Of a stretch of 64,000 nt of DNA, positions 32,553-41,275 are shown one piece after another (the first letter of the stretch is position 1; each line of letters begins with the position of its first letter). The translations under genes and the position numbers were made by a program. The notes beneath the pieces were generated by a model that saw only the letters and a program-made list of their open reading frames with translations, was not told the DNA's origin and did no database searches. Origin of the DNA: Ignatzschineria rhizosphaerae (GTDB lineage Bacteria > Pseudomonadota > Gammaproteobacteria > Cardiobacteriales > Wohlfahrtiimonadaceae); assembly GCF_022655595.1 (NCBI RefSeq), contig NZ_CP093379.1, positions 554,501-618,500 on the forward strand. Direction: 5' to 3'.

Positions 32553-34238
32553 ATGATCGCAAATCCATCAACTAAATATCAACGTTTTGTAGCCCCTAAT
32601 TACCAAAATAGAACATGGCCAAATAAAGAGATTACAGAGGCACCGCGCTGGTTAAGCTCAGATCTTCGTGATGGAAATCAGTCCCTTATTGAGCCGATGG
32701 ATGTTGAGAAAAAAATCCGCATGTTTGATCTTTTAGTAGAGTGTGGTTTTAAAGAGATTGAGGTAGGATTTCCATCGGCATCAGATACAGAATTTAATTT
32801 TATTCGTAAATTGATTGATGAGAATCGTATTCCTGAAGATGTCACTATTCAGGTATTAACACAATCTAGACAAGAATTAATTGAACGCACATTTGAATCC
32901 CTTAAAGGTGCAAAGCAGGTGATTGTCCATTGTTATAACGCTGTATCTCCAACCTTTAGACGAGTGGTCTTTAATATGGATAAAGAGCAGATTAAGGCGC
33001 TTGCGGTAAAAGGTGCAGAGTTAATTAAGGCAGAATCCTTAAAGTATCCAGATACCAAATGGACATTTGAGTATTCACCAGAGATCTTCTCAGATACAGA
33101 GTTAGAGTTTTCTTTAGAAGTCTCAGAAGCGGTGTGTGATGTTTATCAGCCAACGCCTGACAATAAGGTGATTTTAAATTTGCCGGCAACTGTCGAGGTT
33201 TCAACGCCTAATGTTTATGCCGATCAGATTGAATGGTTCTGTGATCATATTACTCGCCGTGATTCGGTGGTGATTAGCTTGCATACGCATAACGATAGAG
33301 GCTGCGCCGTTGCGGCAACAGAGCTTGGTTTAATGGCAGGCGCTGATCGTGTTGAGGGATGTTTATTTGGTCATGGTGAGCGTACTGGTAACGTTGATAT
33401 TGTGACGGTTGCGATGAATATGTACTCACAAGGGATTGATCCAAAATTAAACTTTGGCAAAATGAATACAGTTGTGAGAGAAGTGGAATATTGTACGGAT
33501 ATTCCGGTTCATCCTCGTCATCCTTATGCTGGTGAGCTTGTCTTTACCGCATTCTCAGGCTCGCATCAAGATGCGATTCGTAAAGGGTTATCAGATATTA
33601 AAGATAATCCTGACCAATTCTGGAAAGTGCCGTATCTTCCGATTGACCCATTTGATGTTGGTAGATCCTATGAAGCTGTTATTCGCGTTAATAGCCAATC
33701 TGGAAAAGGTGGCGTAACTTACTTGCTTGAAGAGGATCATGGTATTGAGCTTCCGCGCCGTTTACAGATTGAATTTAGTAAAGTGGCGCAAATGTTTGCA
33801 GATGGTGAGGGTGTGGAGCTTACTTCAGATCGTCTCTATCAGATTTTTGAAGCAGAATACTTTAATGCAAAACCTGCGCTTGAAATCCAAACGCCAATTG
33901 ATATCGAAGAAGATACAGAAGGGAATACGCATATGAAGTTAACCCTTAAAACCCCATTAGGTGATAAATCTTTAGATGCAACTGGAAATGGCCCTATCTC
34001 TGCGCTTGTTAATGGTGTCAATACGCTCTTTGGATGGGATGTGGATGTCGTGGATTATAATGAACATGCAAGAAGTAAAGGTTCATCAGCGCACGCCGTA
34101 TCATATGTAGAGATGCAGATCGATAATAAAACACTATTTGGCGCAGCAACTCATGCCAATACTTCACGCTCATCACTAAAAGCCGTGATTTCTGCATTAA
34201 ACCGCGCGATTGATAAAGGTTTAATTGCTTTGAAATAA
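32553..34238 (+). CDS. leuA: 2-isopropylmalate synthase
   Basis: I place the start at ATG 32553 (561 aa) after AGGA; MIANPSTKYQRF matches the start of the longer, roughly 560-residue LeuA type. The TIM-barrel holds SSDLRDGNQSL (metal-binding Asp), a ...SLHTHNDRGCAVAATELGLMAGADRVEG... segment with the HxH metal ligands, and GHGERTGNVDIV. The C-terminal regulatory domain binds leucine. It condenses acetyl-CoA with 2-ketoisovalerate, the first step of leucine synthesis. The leader peptide upstream suggests attenuation by leucine. Confidence 0.95.
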   Translation: MIANPSTKYQRFVAPNYQNRTWPNKEITEAPRWLSSDLRDGNQSLIEPMDVEKKIRMFDLLVECGFKEIEVGFPSASDTEFNFIRKLIDENRIPEDVTIQVLTQSRQELIERTFESLKGAKQVIVHCYNAVSPTFRRVVFNMDKEQIKALAVKGAELIKAESLKYPDTKWTFEYSPEIFSDTELEFSLEVSEAVCDVYQPTPDNKVILNLPATVEVSTPNVYADQIEWFCDHITRRDSVVISLHTHNDRGCAVAATELGLMAGADRVEGCLFGHGERTGNVDIVTVAMNMYSQGIDPKLNFGKMNTVVREVEYCTDIPVHPRHPYAGELVFTAFSGSHQDAIRKGLSDIKDNPDQFWKVPYLPIDPFDVGRSYEAVIRVNSQSGKGGVTYLLEEDHGIELPRRLQIEFSKVAQMFADGEGVELTSDRLYQIFEAEYFNAKPALEIQTPIDIEEDTEGNTHMKLTLKTPLGDKSLDATGNGPISALVNGVNTLFGWDVDVVDYNEHARSKGSSAHAVSYVEMQIDNKTLFGAATHANTSRSSLKAVISALNRAIDKGLIALK

Positions 34239-34313
34239 GCGATCAAATGGTGAGGATAGATTCAACATTCTCAAAAAATATTTAGATAGATCTAATCTAT
34301 CTAAATTGAGAAG

Positions 34314-34339
34314 AGCACCCTAAAAAGGGTGCTTTTTTT
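34314..34339 (+). terminator. Terminator after leuA
   Basis: AGCACCC (34314-34320) and GGGTGCT (34327-34333) with a TAAAAA loop and a run of seven T. Confidence 0.9.
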
Positions 34340-34480
34340 ACTTTTATATAATGATTTTATTCAGCAATGGAGGGGATAAAATGGTAGAATCACCAAATCC
34401 AAAAAGCGATCTTGGGGTAAATCGTTGCCTAATATTGTATGATCGTTTGTATTTACTAATAAATTTAAAAGAAGCGTAGT

Positions 34481-35689
34481 ATGACATATTTATTTACCTC
34501 TGAATCAGTTTCTGAAGGGCATCCTGATAAGGTTGCAGATCAGATCTCTGATGCGGTTCTTGATGCAATTATCAAGGAAGATAAAGGCGCACGAGTAGCG
34601 TGTGAGACATTAGTTAAAACAGGTGTGGCGATTGTTGCCGGTGAAGTAAGCACGAATGCTTGGGTTGATCTTGAGGATCTTGTGCGAGGGGTTATTACCG
34701 ATATTGGTTATGATTCTTCTAATGTTGGGTTTGATGGTAAAACTTGCGGTGTACTTAATATTATTGGTAAGCAAAGTTCAGAGATCGCGCAAGGTGTAGA
34801 TCGTAAACTTCCAGAAGAGCAAGGTGCCGGTGACCAAGGTTTAATGTTCGGCTATGCCTCTAATGAGACAGATGTCTTAATGCCAGCGCCAATTACATTT
34901 GCCCATCGTTTAATGGAGTGCCAATCAGAAGCTCGTAAAAGTAAGCAGCTCTCTTGGCTTCGTCCTGATGCGAAAAGTCAGGTGACATTTGCTTATCATA
35001 ATGATGGCTCAATTTCCCATATTGACGCAGTCGTCTTATCAACACAACATGATGAGGAAGTGAAGGCAAAAGATCTTGAAGAAGCCGTGATGGAGCTGAT
35101 TATCAAGAAAACATTACCGGCAAAATGGCTCACAAGTGAGACTAAATACCATATTAACCCAACAGGAAGCTTCACAATTGGTGGGCCAGTTGGTGATTGC
35201 GGCTTAACGGGACGTAAGATTATTGTAGATACTTACGGCGGTATGGCACGTCATGGTGGTGGAGCATTCTCTGGTAAAGATCCTTCTAAAGTCGATAGAT
35301 CAGCGGCTTATGCTGGACGTTATGTTGCCAAAAATATTGTTGCAGCAGGCCTTGCTGATAAGTGTGAGATCCAAGTCTCTTATGCAATTGGTGTAGCTGA
35401 GCCAACATCTATTTCAATTACGACATTTGGAACGAATAAAGTGCCAGAAGCTCTGATTGAAGAGCTTGTTCGTAAGCATTTTGATCTTCGTCCGTATGGC
35501 ATTATTACGATGCTAGATCTTTTACACCCAATCTATCTACCGACTGCTAGTTATGGGCATTTTGGACGTAATCCTTATGAAATTGAATATCTTGATGGTA
35601 GTGATCAGTTAGTGAAGGCGACGGCATTTAGTTGGGAAAAAACAGATAAAGCAGATCTTCTTCGGGAAGATGCGGGTTTAACTCGTTAG
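34481..35689 (+). CDS. metK: S-adenosylmethionine synthetase
   Basis: The 402-residue enzyme begins [26 protein letters not shown]. It contains the [12 protein letters not shown] signature and the glycine-rich loop [19 protein letters not shown]. It forms AdoMet from Met and ATP. The length is slightly above E. coli MetK (384). No SAM riboswitch is visible in the 142-base gap to the leuA terminator. It lies directly before rpmH. Confidence 0.97.
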   Translation: MTYLFTSESVSEGHPDKVADQISDAVLDAIIKEDKGARVACETLVKTGVAIVAGEVSTNAWVDLEDLVRGVITDIGYDSSNVGFDGKTCGVLNIIGKQSSEIAQGVDRKLPEEQGAGDQGLMFGYASNETDVLMPAPITFAHRLMECQSEARKSKQLSWLRPDAKSQVTFAYHNDGSISHIDAVVLSTQHDEEVKAKDLEEAVMELIIKKTLPAKWLTSETKYHINPTGSFTIGGPVGDCGLTGRKIIVDTYGGMARHGGGAFSGKDPSKVDRSAAYAGRYVAKNIVAAGLADKCEIQVSYAIGVAEPTSISITTFGTNKVPEALIEELVRKHFDLRPYGIITMLDLLHPIYLPTASYGHFGRNPYEIEYLDGSDQLVKATAFSWEKTDKADLLREDAGLTR

Positions 35690-35760
35690 TTTTAGCAGTT
35701 GATCTGGCTTAAATGACCGGATATTGTGCAAATTAAGAACACGAAGATAATGAATTATTC

Positions 35761-35788
35761 TTGACTTTGGAGTGGAAAAAGCTAGAAT
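35761..35788 (+). promoter_or_regulatory. Promoter of rpmH
   Basis: TTGACT (35761-35766) and TAGAAT (35783-35788), spacer 16, about 92 bases upstream of rpmH. No DnaA boxes were recognised in this gap. Confidence 0.55.
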
Positions 35789-35879
35789 AATCCGTTGTCT
35801 TAGTATGAATTTGATACTCGCAGAGAAAAAGTTTGTTTGGCTGCGCGTATTGTCACTTATATAAATAAAGGAATTAGGG

Positions 35880-36014
35880 ATGAAACGTACATTTCAACCA
35901 AGTTTAATTAAAAGAAAACGTAACCATGGATTCCGTGCACGTATGGCAACTAAAAACGGTCGTAAAGTTATCAACCGTCGCCGTGCTCGTGGACGTGCTC
36001 GTTTATCAGCATAA
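35880..36014 (+). CDS. rpmH: Ribosomal protein bL34
   Basis: A 44-residue frame reads [20 protein letters not shown], then [20 protein letters not shown] and RLSA, the universal bL34 sequence of the large ribosomal subunit. AAGGAATTAGGG precedes the ATG. It is followed by rnpA, yidD, yidC and mnmE as in most bacteria. The usual upstream dnaA is replaced by metK. Confidence 0.97.
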   Translation: MKRTFQPSLIKRKRNHGFRARMATKNGRKVINRRRARGRARLSA

Positions 36015-36043
36015 TTATATAGAGTCTATTTTTTAAAGATTCG

Positions 36044-36079
36044 AGGCGCTTGTTATCGTTGAATAATAGGCGCCTTTTT
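36044..36079 (+). terminator. Partial terminator between rpmH and rnpA
   Basis: AGGCGC (36044-36049) pairs with GCGCCT (36070-36075) followed by TTTTT. It would reduce transcription of rnpA relative to rpmH, as needed for a ribosomal protein versus an enzyme subunit. Confidence 0.65.
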
Positions 36080-36102
36080 GTTTTTGGTAATGAGCATTGA
36101 TA

Positions 36103-36489
36103 ATGAAAGAACTTCGATTTGAAAGAGATAAACGGCTCTTAACTGCCGCAGACTATAGTGCTGTGTTTGAAAAAAATCGATGTTTCAAAGATCGCGCTTT
36201 TTTAATTTTAGTCAAAAAACGATTAGTCGAAGGTGAAGACTTTACACATGAGAAGAGTCAGCCTAGACTAGGGCTTGCTGTTTCTAAAAAGAACTTCAAA
36301 AAAGCCGTTGATCGTAATCTTATTAAGCGTATCATTCGAGAGTCATTTCGTTTACATCAAGCTTCTTTAAAAGGGCTTGATATTGTTGTTATGAGTCGAG
36401 GTACGACAAGTGTTGCAGATAGAGCGGCGCTTCATACGTCACTTGAACGTCATTGGGAAAAGATTATCGAAACATGCGGACAATATTAA
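36103..36489 (+). CDS. rnpA: Ribonuclease P protein component
   Basis: The start at ATG 36103 gives 128 aa. The RnpA signature is seen in [31 protein letters not shown] (RNR-like motif) after an N-terminal [21 protein letters not shown]. It supports the catalytic RNA in tRNA 5' maturation. An internal insertion ([15 protein letters not shown]) lengthens the protein slightly. It overlaps yidD by 16 bases. Confidence 0.93.
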   Translation: MKELRFERDKRLLTAADYSAVFEKNRCFKDRAFLILVKKRLVEGEDFTHEKSQPRLGLAVSKKNFKKAVDRNLIKRIIRESFRLHQASLKGLDIVVMSRGTTSVADRAALHTSLERHWEKIIETCGQY

Positions 36490-36683
36490 TTTGGCTAATT
36501 AAAGGCTATAAGTATTTTTTGAGTCCTTGGGTAGGAAATCAGTGCCGGTTCGAGCCGAGCTGTTCGACCTATGCAATGGAAGCAATTACGCGTTATGGCG
36601 CGATTAAAGGAAGCTGGCTGACAATTAAGCGTTTAGTCCGTTGTCAGCCCTTTTGTAAAGGTGGAGAAGATCCTGTACCTTAG
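36474..36683 (+). CDS. yidD: Membrane protein insertion efficiency factor YidD
   Basis: The start at ATG 36474 (69 aa) gives [38 protein letters not shown], the full YidD signature with conserved cysteines. A longer frame extends only into rnpA. The gene begins within rnpA, so it relies on coupling. YidD assists YidC-dependent insertion at the inner membrane. Confidence 0.93.
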   Translation: MRTILIWLIKGYKYFLSPWVGNQCRFEPSCSTYAMEAITRYGAIKGSWLTIKRLVRCQPFCKGGEDPVP

Positions 36684-36723
36684 ATCTCTCTATTTGTATT
36701 AACATTTATTAAAGAAACTATTT

Positions 36724-38469
36724 ATGCAGAATAATCAGCAGCGTCTTTTTCTCTTATTGATTTTGGCTGTCATCATTTACTTTCTCTATACCAAATGGGT
36801 TGAATATAAAAACCCAGCGCCTATCACTCCGATAGAGCAAACGGTACCAGGAAGTCAACAAGGTGGCGCAAATGATGGATCTGTTCCTGTGATCGGTGGA
36901 AGTGATCAAGGAGTACCTACGGCGATGAATGTCGAGGATTACATCACGGTCGTTACCGATGTGTATGAGATGAAAATTGCGAAGAAAGGTGGAGATATTA
37001 TCGAAGCTGGGCTTCTTCAATATCCAGAGAGCCTTGAAGAGCAAGATAAACCGTATAAAGTGATGGATAATACGCAAGAGCGTTTCCAAGTCACTCGTAC
37101 CGGATTATCAAGTCAAACTCACGAAGGTACACCTAACCATACAAATGCCGTATTTAATAGTGAAAAAAATCGCTATGAGTTAGGAGATGCTGAGCATTTA
37201 ACTGTTCCTTTAACGTACGTTGATCCGGCAACTGGTTTAACAGTTACTAAAACTTATGAGTTTACTCGTGGTCTTTATAATGTAGGATTCTCACAAACAC
37301 TTGAAAACCATTCAGATCAAGTTTGGGTTGGTGGTGAATATCGTGAGATCGCAACAAGAAAACCAAAAGCACAAAAAGGTGCGGCCATTGGTGCATCAAG
37401 TTTTGATGGTAGTGTATTCTCTCTTCCTAATAATGATTTTAAGTATGAAAAACTTGCTTACGACAAGATGACCACTAAAGAGCGTGGATTTAATGCTCAA
37501 GGTCATGAAGTAACGCAATATCGCCCGAAAGAGTTTAGAGGTGAAGGCGGTTGGGTTGCGATGATTGAGCAATATTTTGTAGCTGCATCTATTCCTGGTA
37601 AAGATATTGATGCAACAAAACAAACGCAAAACGTGATTCAAACACTTCAATATGGTGACTTTAAAGATTCATCACAAAATACGTATGTTATTCGTATGAT
37701 GGATCAATCAACGGTAACCGTAAAACCAGGTGAAAGCTATAACTTTGAGAGCCGTTACTATATTGGTCCAAAATTAAAAGAACAATTAGAAGAAACTGCG
37801 GAATATTTAGATCTAACGCTTGATTTTGGTTGGTTTAGCCCAATTTCAGCAGGAATGCTCTGGCTTCTTAAATTCTTCTACTCATTTGTCGGGAACTGGG
37901 GTTGGTCAATTATTCTTTTAACCTTAACGGTAAAATTAGCACTCTTTTACTTTGCTAATAAAGGTTATACCTCAATGGCAAGAATGCGTAACGTTGCGCC
38001 GAAACTTGCGTTGATTCGTGAAGAGTATGCCGATAACAGACAAAAACAATCTGAAGAGATGATGAAGCTTTATCGTAAAGAGAAGATCAATCCTTTAGGT
38101 GGTTGTTGGCCGATTGTGATTCAAATCCCCGTATTTATTGCACTCTTTTGGATGTTGATGGAAAGTGTTGAGCTTCGCCAAGCACCATGGATTCTCTGGA
38201 TTCATGACTTATCGAAGATGGATCCGTACTTTATTTTACCAGTTATTATGGGTATCACGATGTTCTTCCAACAACGTTTAAACCCAGCACCAACTGATCC
38301 AATGCAACAAAAGATCATGAAATGGTTACCAGTAGTATTTACATTCATGTTTATGTGGTTTGCAGCAGGTATTGTTTTATACTGGATTACAAACAACTTA
38401 CTCACAATCTTACAACAGACATTTATTATGAAACGTGTTGAAAGAGATAGTAAAAAGCATTCAGCATAA
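36724..38469 (+). CDS. yidC: Membrane protein insertase YidC
   Basis: The 581-residue protein has an N-terminal membrane anchor (about 7-23), a large periplasmic beta-domain (about 55-350) typical of Gram-negative YidC, and five C-terminal membrane segments. The core includes SMARMRNVAPKLALIREEYADNRQ and INPLGGCWPIVIQIPVFIALFWML. It inserts and folds inner-membrane proteins alone or with Sec. A strong terminator follows before mnmE. Confidence 0.97.
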   Translation: MQNNQQRLFLLLILAVIIYFLYTKWVEYKNPAPITPIEQTVPGSQQGGANDGSVPVIGGSDQGVPTAMNVEDYITVVTDVYEMKIAKKGGDIIEAGLLQYPESLEEQDKPYKVMDNTQERFQVTRTGLSSQTHEGTPNHTNAVFNSEKNRYELGDAEHLTVPLTYVDPATGLTVTKTYEFTRGLYNVGFSQTLENHSDQVWVGGEYREIATRKPKAQKGAAIGASSFDGSVFSLPNNDFKYEKLAYDKMTTKERGFNAQGHEVTQYRPKEFRGEGGWVAMIEQYFVAASIPGKDIDATKQTQNVIQTLQYGDFKDSSQNTYVIRMMDQSTVTVKPGESYNFESRYYIGPKLKEQLEETAEYLDLTLDFGWFSPISAGMLWLLKFFYSFVGNWGWSIILLTLTVKLALFYFANKGYTSMARMRNVAPKLALIREEYADNRQKQSEEMMKLYRKEKINPLGGCWPIVIQIPVFIALFWMLMESVELRQAPWILWIHDLSKMDPYFILPVIMGITMFFQQRLNPAPTDPMQQKIMKWLPVVFTFMFMWFAAGIVLYWITNNLLTILQQTFIMKRVERDSKKHSA

Positions 38470-38514
38470 AATATGTAAGATAAAATAGGTTTTGACAATT
38501 TGTCAGTAACAACT

Positions 38515-38544
38515 AACAATCCCCTTTATTGGGGATTGTTTTTT
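38515..38544 (+). terminator. Terminator between yidC and mnmE
   Basis: AACAATCCCC (38515-38524) and GGGGATTGTT (38531-38540), a 10-bp stem with a 6-base loop, followed by TTTT. It sits 15 bases before the mnmE start, so mnmE is expressed by read-through or from an upstream promoter. Confidence 0.85.
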
Positions 38545-38558
38545 ATAAGGAATTAAAA

Positions 38559-39887
38559 GTGTTAAAAGATCAGACGATTGCTGCAATTGCGACAAGCACT
38601 GCGATTGGTGGGATTGGTATTGTAAGGCTTTCTGGAAGTGAGTCGATTCGTATTGTCAAAGAGATGACAAAATTGACGGACTTAAAGCCAAGACATGCCT
38701 ATTTTTCGCCTTTTTTGGGTAAAGAAGGGGAGACAATCGATGAAGGGGTTGTGATCTATTATCAAGGGCCTAATTCATTTACAGGGGAAGATGTGATTGA
38801 GCTTCAAGGCCATGGTGGGTTAGTGGTTTTAAATCGAGTTCTTTCACGAACCTTAGAGCTTGGGGCGATTATGGCAAGACGTGGGGAGTTTTCTGAGCGT
38901 GCATTTATCAATGGGAAGCTTGATCTTGTCCAAGCAGAAGCAATTCACGACTTAATCGTAAGTCAAAGTGAAGCGCAGGCAAAAGCGGCAATGAACTCTT
39001 TGACGGGGAACTTTTCGAAAAAAGTTAATGAGCTTTTAGAAGCTTTAGTCATGATGCGAGTCTATATTGAAGCGGCGATTGATTTTAGTGAAGAAGATAT
39101 TGATTTTATCTCAGATGGTAATGTTGTTAAGGGGTTAAATGGTCTCAATGATCAGATCTCGGCGTTACTTAAATCAGCAGGGAATGGTAAGGTTTTAACA
39201 GATGGATTAAAGGTTGTGATTGCAGGGAAGCCAAATGCCGGCAAGTCTAGCCTCTTAAATGCATTATCTGGTGAAGAGACAGCAATAGTCACGGATATTG
39301 AAGGCACAACGCGAGATGTGCTTCGTGAGCGTATTATTATTGAGGGAATTCCTCTTTATATTATTGATACCGCGGGGCTTCGTGAAACAACAGATCAAAT
39401 TGAAGCAGAAGGAATCAAGCGAGCGAAACGAGAGATGGCAGGCGCTGATCTTGTGCTGTGGATGCATGATGACTCCCAAGAGTTTACCGGTATTGATGAT
39501 GATATTGTTGCCTTAAATATTCCGGTGATCAATATCCATAATAAAGCAGATATTTCTGGAAATACAATTGGCGAGCATGCTGAGTATATTGCCATTAGTG
39601 CAAAGCAAGGTCTTGGGATTGAAGCTGTGAAAGCGGCAATTTTAAATTATGCAGGCTTTGAGTCACAAGAAGGACAATTTAGTGCTAGAGAGCGCCATAT
39701 TCAGGCATTAAAAGCTGTTTTAGAGCATTTTGCTATTGCATTAAGATTGATTCATGAAGAGGTTGCGATTGAGCTTGTGGCTGAAGAGCTTCGTTTAGCG
39801 CAGATTGCCTTAGGGGAGATTACAGGGGAGTTTAGCTCTGATGCGCTCTTAGGGGAGATCTTCTCTAATTTTTGTATCGGGAAATAA
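38559..39887 (+). CDS. mnmE: tRNA modification GTPase MnmE
   Basis: I place the start at GTG 38559 (442 aa) after AAGGAA; an in-frame TTG ten codons earlier lies inside the terminator loop. The N-terminal formyl-THF-binding domain is followed by a G domain with GKPNAGKSSLLNAL, DTAGLRE and NKAD, and the C-terminal FCIGK with the essential Cys. With MnmG it makes 5-carboxymethylaminomethyl uridine in tRNAs. Confidence 0.95.
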   Translation: MLKDQTIAAIATSTAIGGIGIVRLSGSESIRIVKEMTKLTDLKPRHAYFSPFLGKEGETIDEGVVIYYQGPNSFTGEDVIELQGHGGLVVLNRVLSRTLELGAIMARRGEFSERAFINGKLDLVQAEAIHDLIVSQSEAQAKAAMNSLTGNFSKKVNELLEALVMMRVYIEAAIDFSEEDIDFISDGNVVKGLNGLNDQISALLKSAGNGKVLTDGLKVVIAGKPNAGKSSLLNALSGEETAIVTDIEGTTRDVLRERIIIEGIPLYIIDTAGLRETTDQIEAEGIKRAKREMAGADLVLWMHDDSQEFTGIDDDIVALNIPVINIHNKADISGNTIGEHAEYIAISAKQGLGIEAVKAAILNYAGFESQEGQFSARERHIQALKAVLEHFAIALRLIHEEVAIELVAEELRLAQIALGEITGEFSSDALLGEIFSNFCIGK

Positions 39888-39908
39888 GTGGTTTTGAGGG
39901 GCGGTATG

Positions 39909-40077
39909 TATAGTGAAATAGGTTTATAGTCGATTCGGTTTAAGAAAAACCATCTTAAAAGTAAAACAGGAGCGGATCAAATCAGCTTATACGATGCCGG
40001 ATAGAACGATTCTTGCGCTTCTTATAACCGATGCGACGGCAATTTGATTCAGTGACTTTTAAACCGATTTTACTATA
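39909..40077. repeat. MITE-like repeat, copy C
   Basis: The left end shows two partial terminal repeats (TATAGTGAAATAGGTTTA at 39909 and TATAGTCGATTCGGTTTAAG at 39925). The right end is TTTTAAACCGATTTTACTATA with 40077 as last base. The internal GATGCCGGATAGAACG and CGATGCGACGGCAATTTG segments can fold together. It fills the mnmE to DUF3820 gap. Confidence 0.75.
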
Positions 40078-40100
40078 AGTTATATGATTGAGAATCCCAA

Positions 40101-40334
40101 ATGTTAAGTAAAGAAAATCTATTAAAACTAGCGACTATTAAGATGCCTTTTGGGCGTTATGCAGGGCGTTATCTTATTGATCTGCCAGAAGAGTATCTTT
40201 TGTGGTTTACAAGGGCGGATAAAGGTTTTCCTAAAGGGGAGCTTGGGCAATTGATGGAGCTTGCCTTGATGCTAAAGGTCGATGGTTTAGATGGCTTAGT
40301 CAAGCCACTTAAGGGGAAAATTCCCATAGAGTAA
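40101..40334 (+). CDS. DUF3820 family protein
   Basis: The 77-residue product reads KMPFGRYAGRYLIDLPEEYLLWFTRADKGFPKGELGQLMELALMLK, the full DUF3820 motif, also described as a quorum-sensing-regulated virulence factor-like fold. The biochemical role is not known. It stands alone between MITE copy C and a bidirectional terminator. Confidence 0.85.
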   Translation: MLSKENLLKLATIKMPFGRYAGRYLIDLPEEYLLWFTRADKGFPKGELGQLMELALMLKVDGLDGLVKPLKGKIPIE

Positions 40335-40340
40335 AGATAA

Positions 40341-40370
40341 AAAAAGCCTCACAATTTGTGAGGCTTTTTT
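40341..40370. terminator. Bidirectional terminator
   Basis: AAAAAGCCTCACA and TGTGAGGCTTTTT form a 13-bp stem with a 3-4 base loop; A/T runs on both sides serve the DUF3820 gene and the convergent lipoprotein gene. Confidence 0.85.
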
Positions 40371-40391
40371 AATAAGATCCCATGACTAAAA

Positions 40392-40988
40392 TTAGTTTTT
40401 CAGGGCATCTGCGGCATTTTTTGTCTCTTCAACCGTTTTATTCATTGCTTCTTCAGCAGCTTTTTTCATCTCTTCAGCAATTTCAGCGGCTGCTTCTTGC
40501 GCTGCTTGTTTTGCTTCTTCGATTTTCTCTTTATTTTCTTCTGCTTTTTTAGCCGCCGCTTCTTTCGCTTCTTCTACCTTTTCTGCTGCTTTATCTGTTA
40601 ACTCTTCAGTTTTATCAGCGATTGTTTCAGCTTTTTTCTCTGTCTCTTTAGCAGCTTCATCGGCTACTTTTTTCTCAGCATCTGCCTTTTCTTTGGCTTC
40701 ATCTTCAGCTTTTTTAGCGGCGTCTTCAGCGGCTTTCTTTTCAGCTTCAGCAAGCTTTTTGGCATCTTCTTCCGCTTTTTTAGCAGCTTCATCAGCAGCT
40801 TTTTTCTCAGCTTCCGCTTTTTCTTTCGCCGCTTCTTCTACTTTTTTTGCTTCATGTTCTGCATTTTTAGCAACTTGTTCTGCTTGTTGTTTTGCAGATT
40901 CTACTGAATCTTTCGATTCATCGGAGCATGCTACTAATCCTGCAAAAGCAATTGAGCTAATTAAAAGCATTTTAGTAATATTTTTCAT
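40392..40988 (-). CDS. Coiled-coil lipoprotein with 22-residue repeats
   Basis: The start at ATG 40986-40988 follows AAGGACG (198 aa); a 26-codon extension has no support. The signal KNITKMLLISSIAFAGLVAC gives a lipidated Cys. The mature chain is nearly all Ala, Lys and Glu. Three adjoining 22-residue repeats (EAEKKAADEAAKKAEEDAKK-type) sit at about residues 62-130, within a longer predicted helix or coiled coil. The residue after Cys is Ser, so outer-membrane sorting is expected. It may span the periplasm or bind peptidoglycan like other Ala/Lys-rich lipoproteins; no domain proves this. Confidence 0.75.
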   Translation of the reverse strand: MKNITKMLLISSIAFAGLVACSDESKDSVESAKQQAEQVAKNAEHEAKKVEEAAKEKAEAEKKAADEAAKKAEEDAKKLAEAEKKAAEDAAKKAEDEAKEKADAEKKVADEAAKETEKKAETIADKTEELTDKAAEKVEEAKEAAAKKAEENKEKIEEAKQAAQEAAAEIAEEMKKAAEEAMNKTVEETKNAADALKN

Positions 40989-41275
40989 TCTAACGTCCTT
41001 ATAGATCGGTGTGAGAAAATAGGAAGTAGTAAAACTATCACAGGTATAAGGCACTATTATGTGCATTTTTTTGTCATAGCATTACTATAAATAATAGGGG
41101 TTATTAACATAGCTGCTTTATTGTAGATAACAATAAAGTAGATAGTTATTGGTATTTATTTACCATAATATGCAATTGTACTCTATTTTGTACTGAAAAA
41201 TAAAGGCTTTCCTCGGGATTAATCCCTATTTCCAAGGAGATCAATCTAGGCGGTATTTGTTTTAAGATTGTGGTT

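Noticed and set aside
34340-34480. SAM riboswitch before metK
   Set aside because: The gap is short and shows no stem arrangement of any SAM class.
40392-40988. CRISPR-like tandem repeats
   Set aside because: The repeats are in-frame coding units of a Lys/Ala/Glu helix without spacers. No CRISPR array was seen anywhere in the window.
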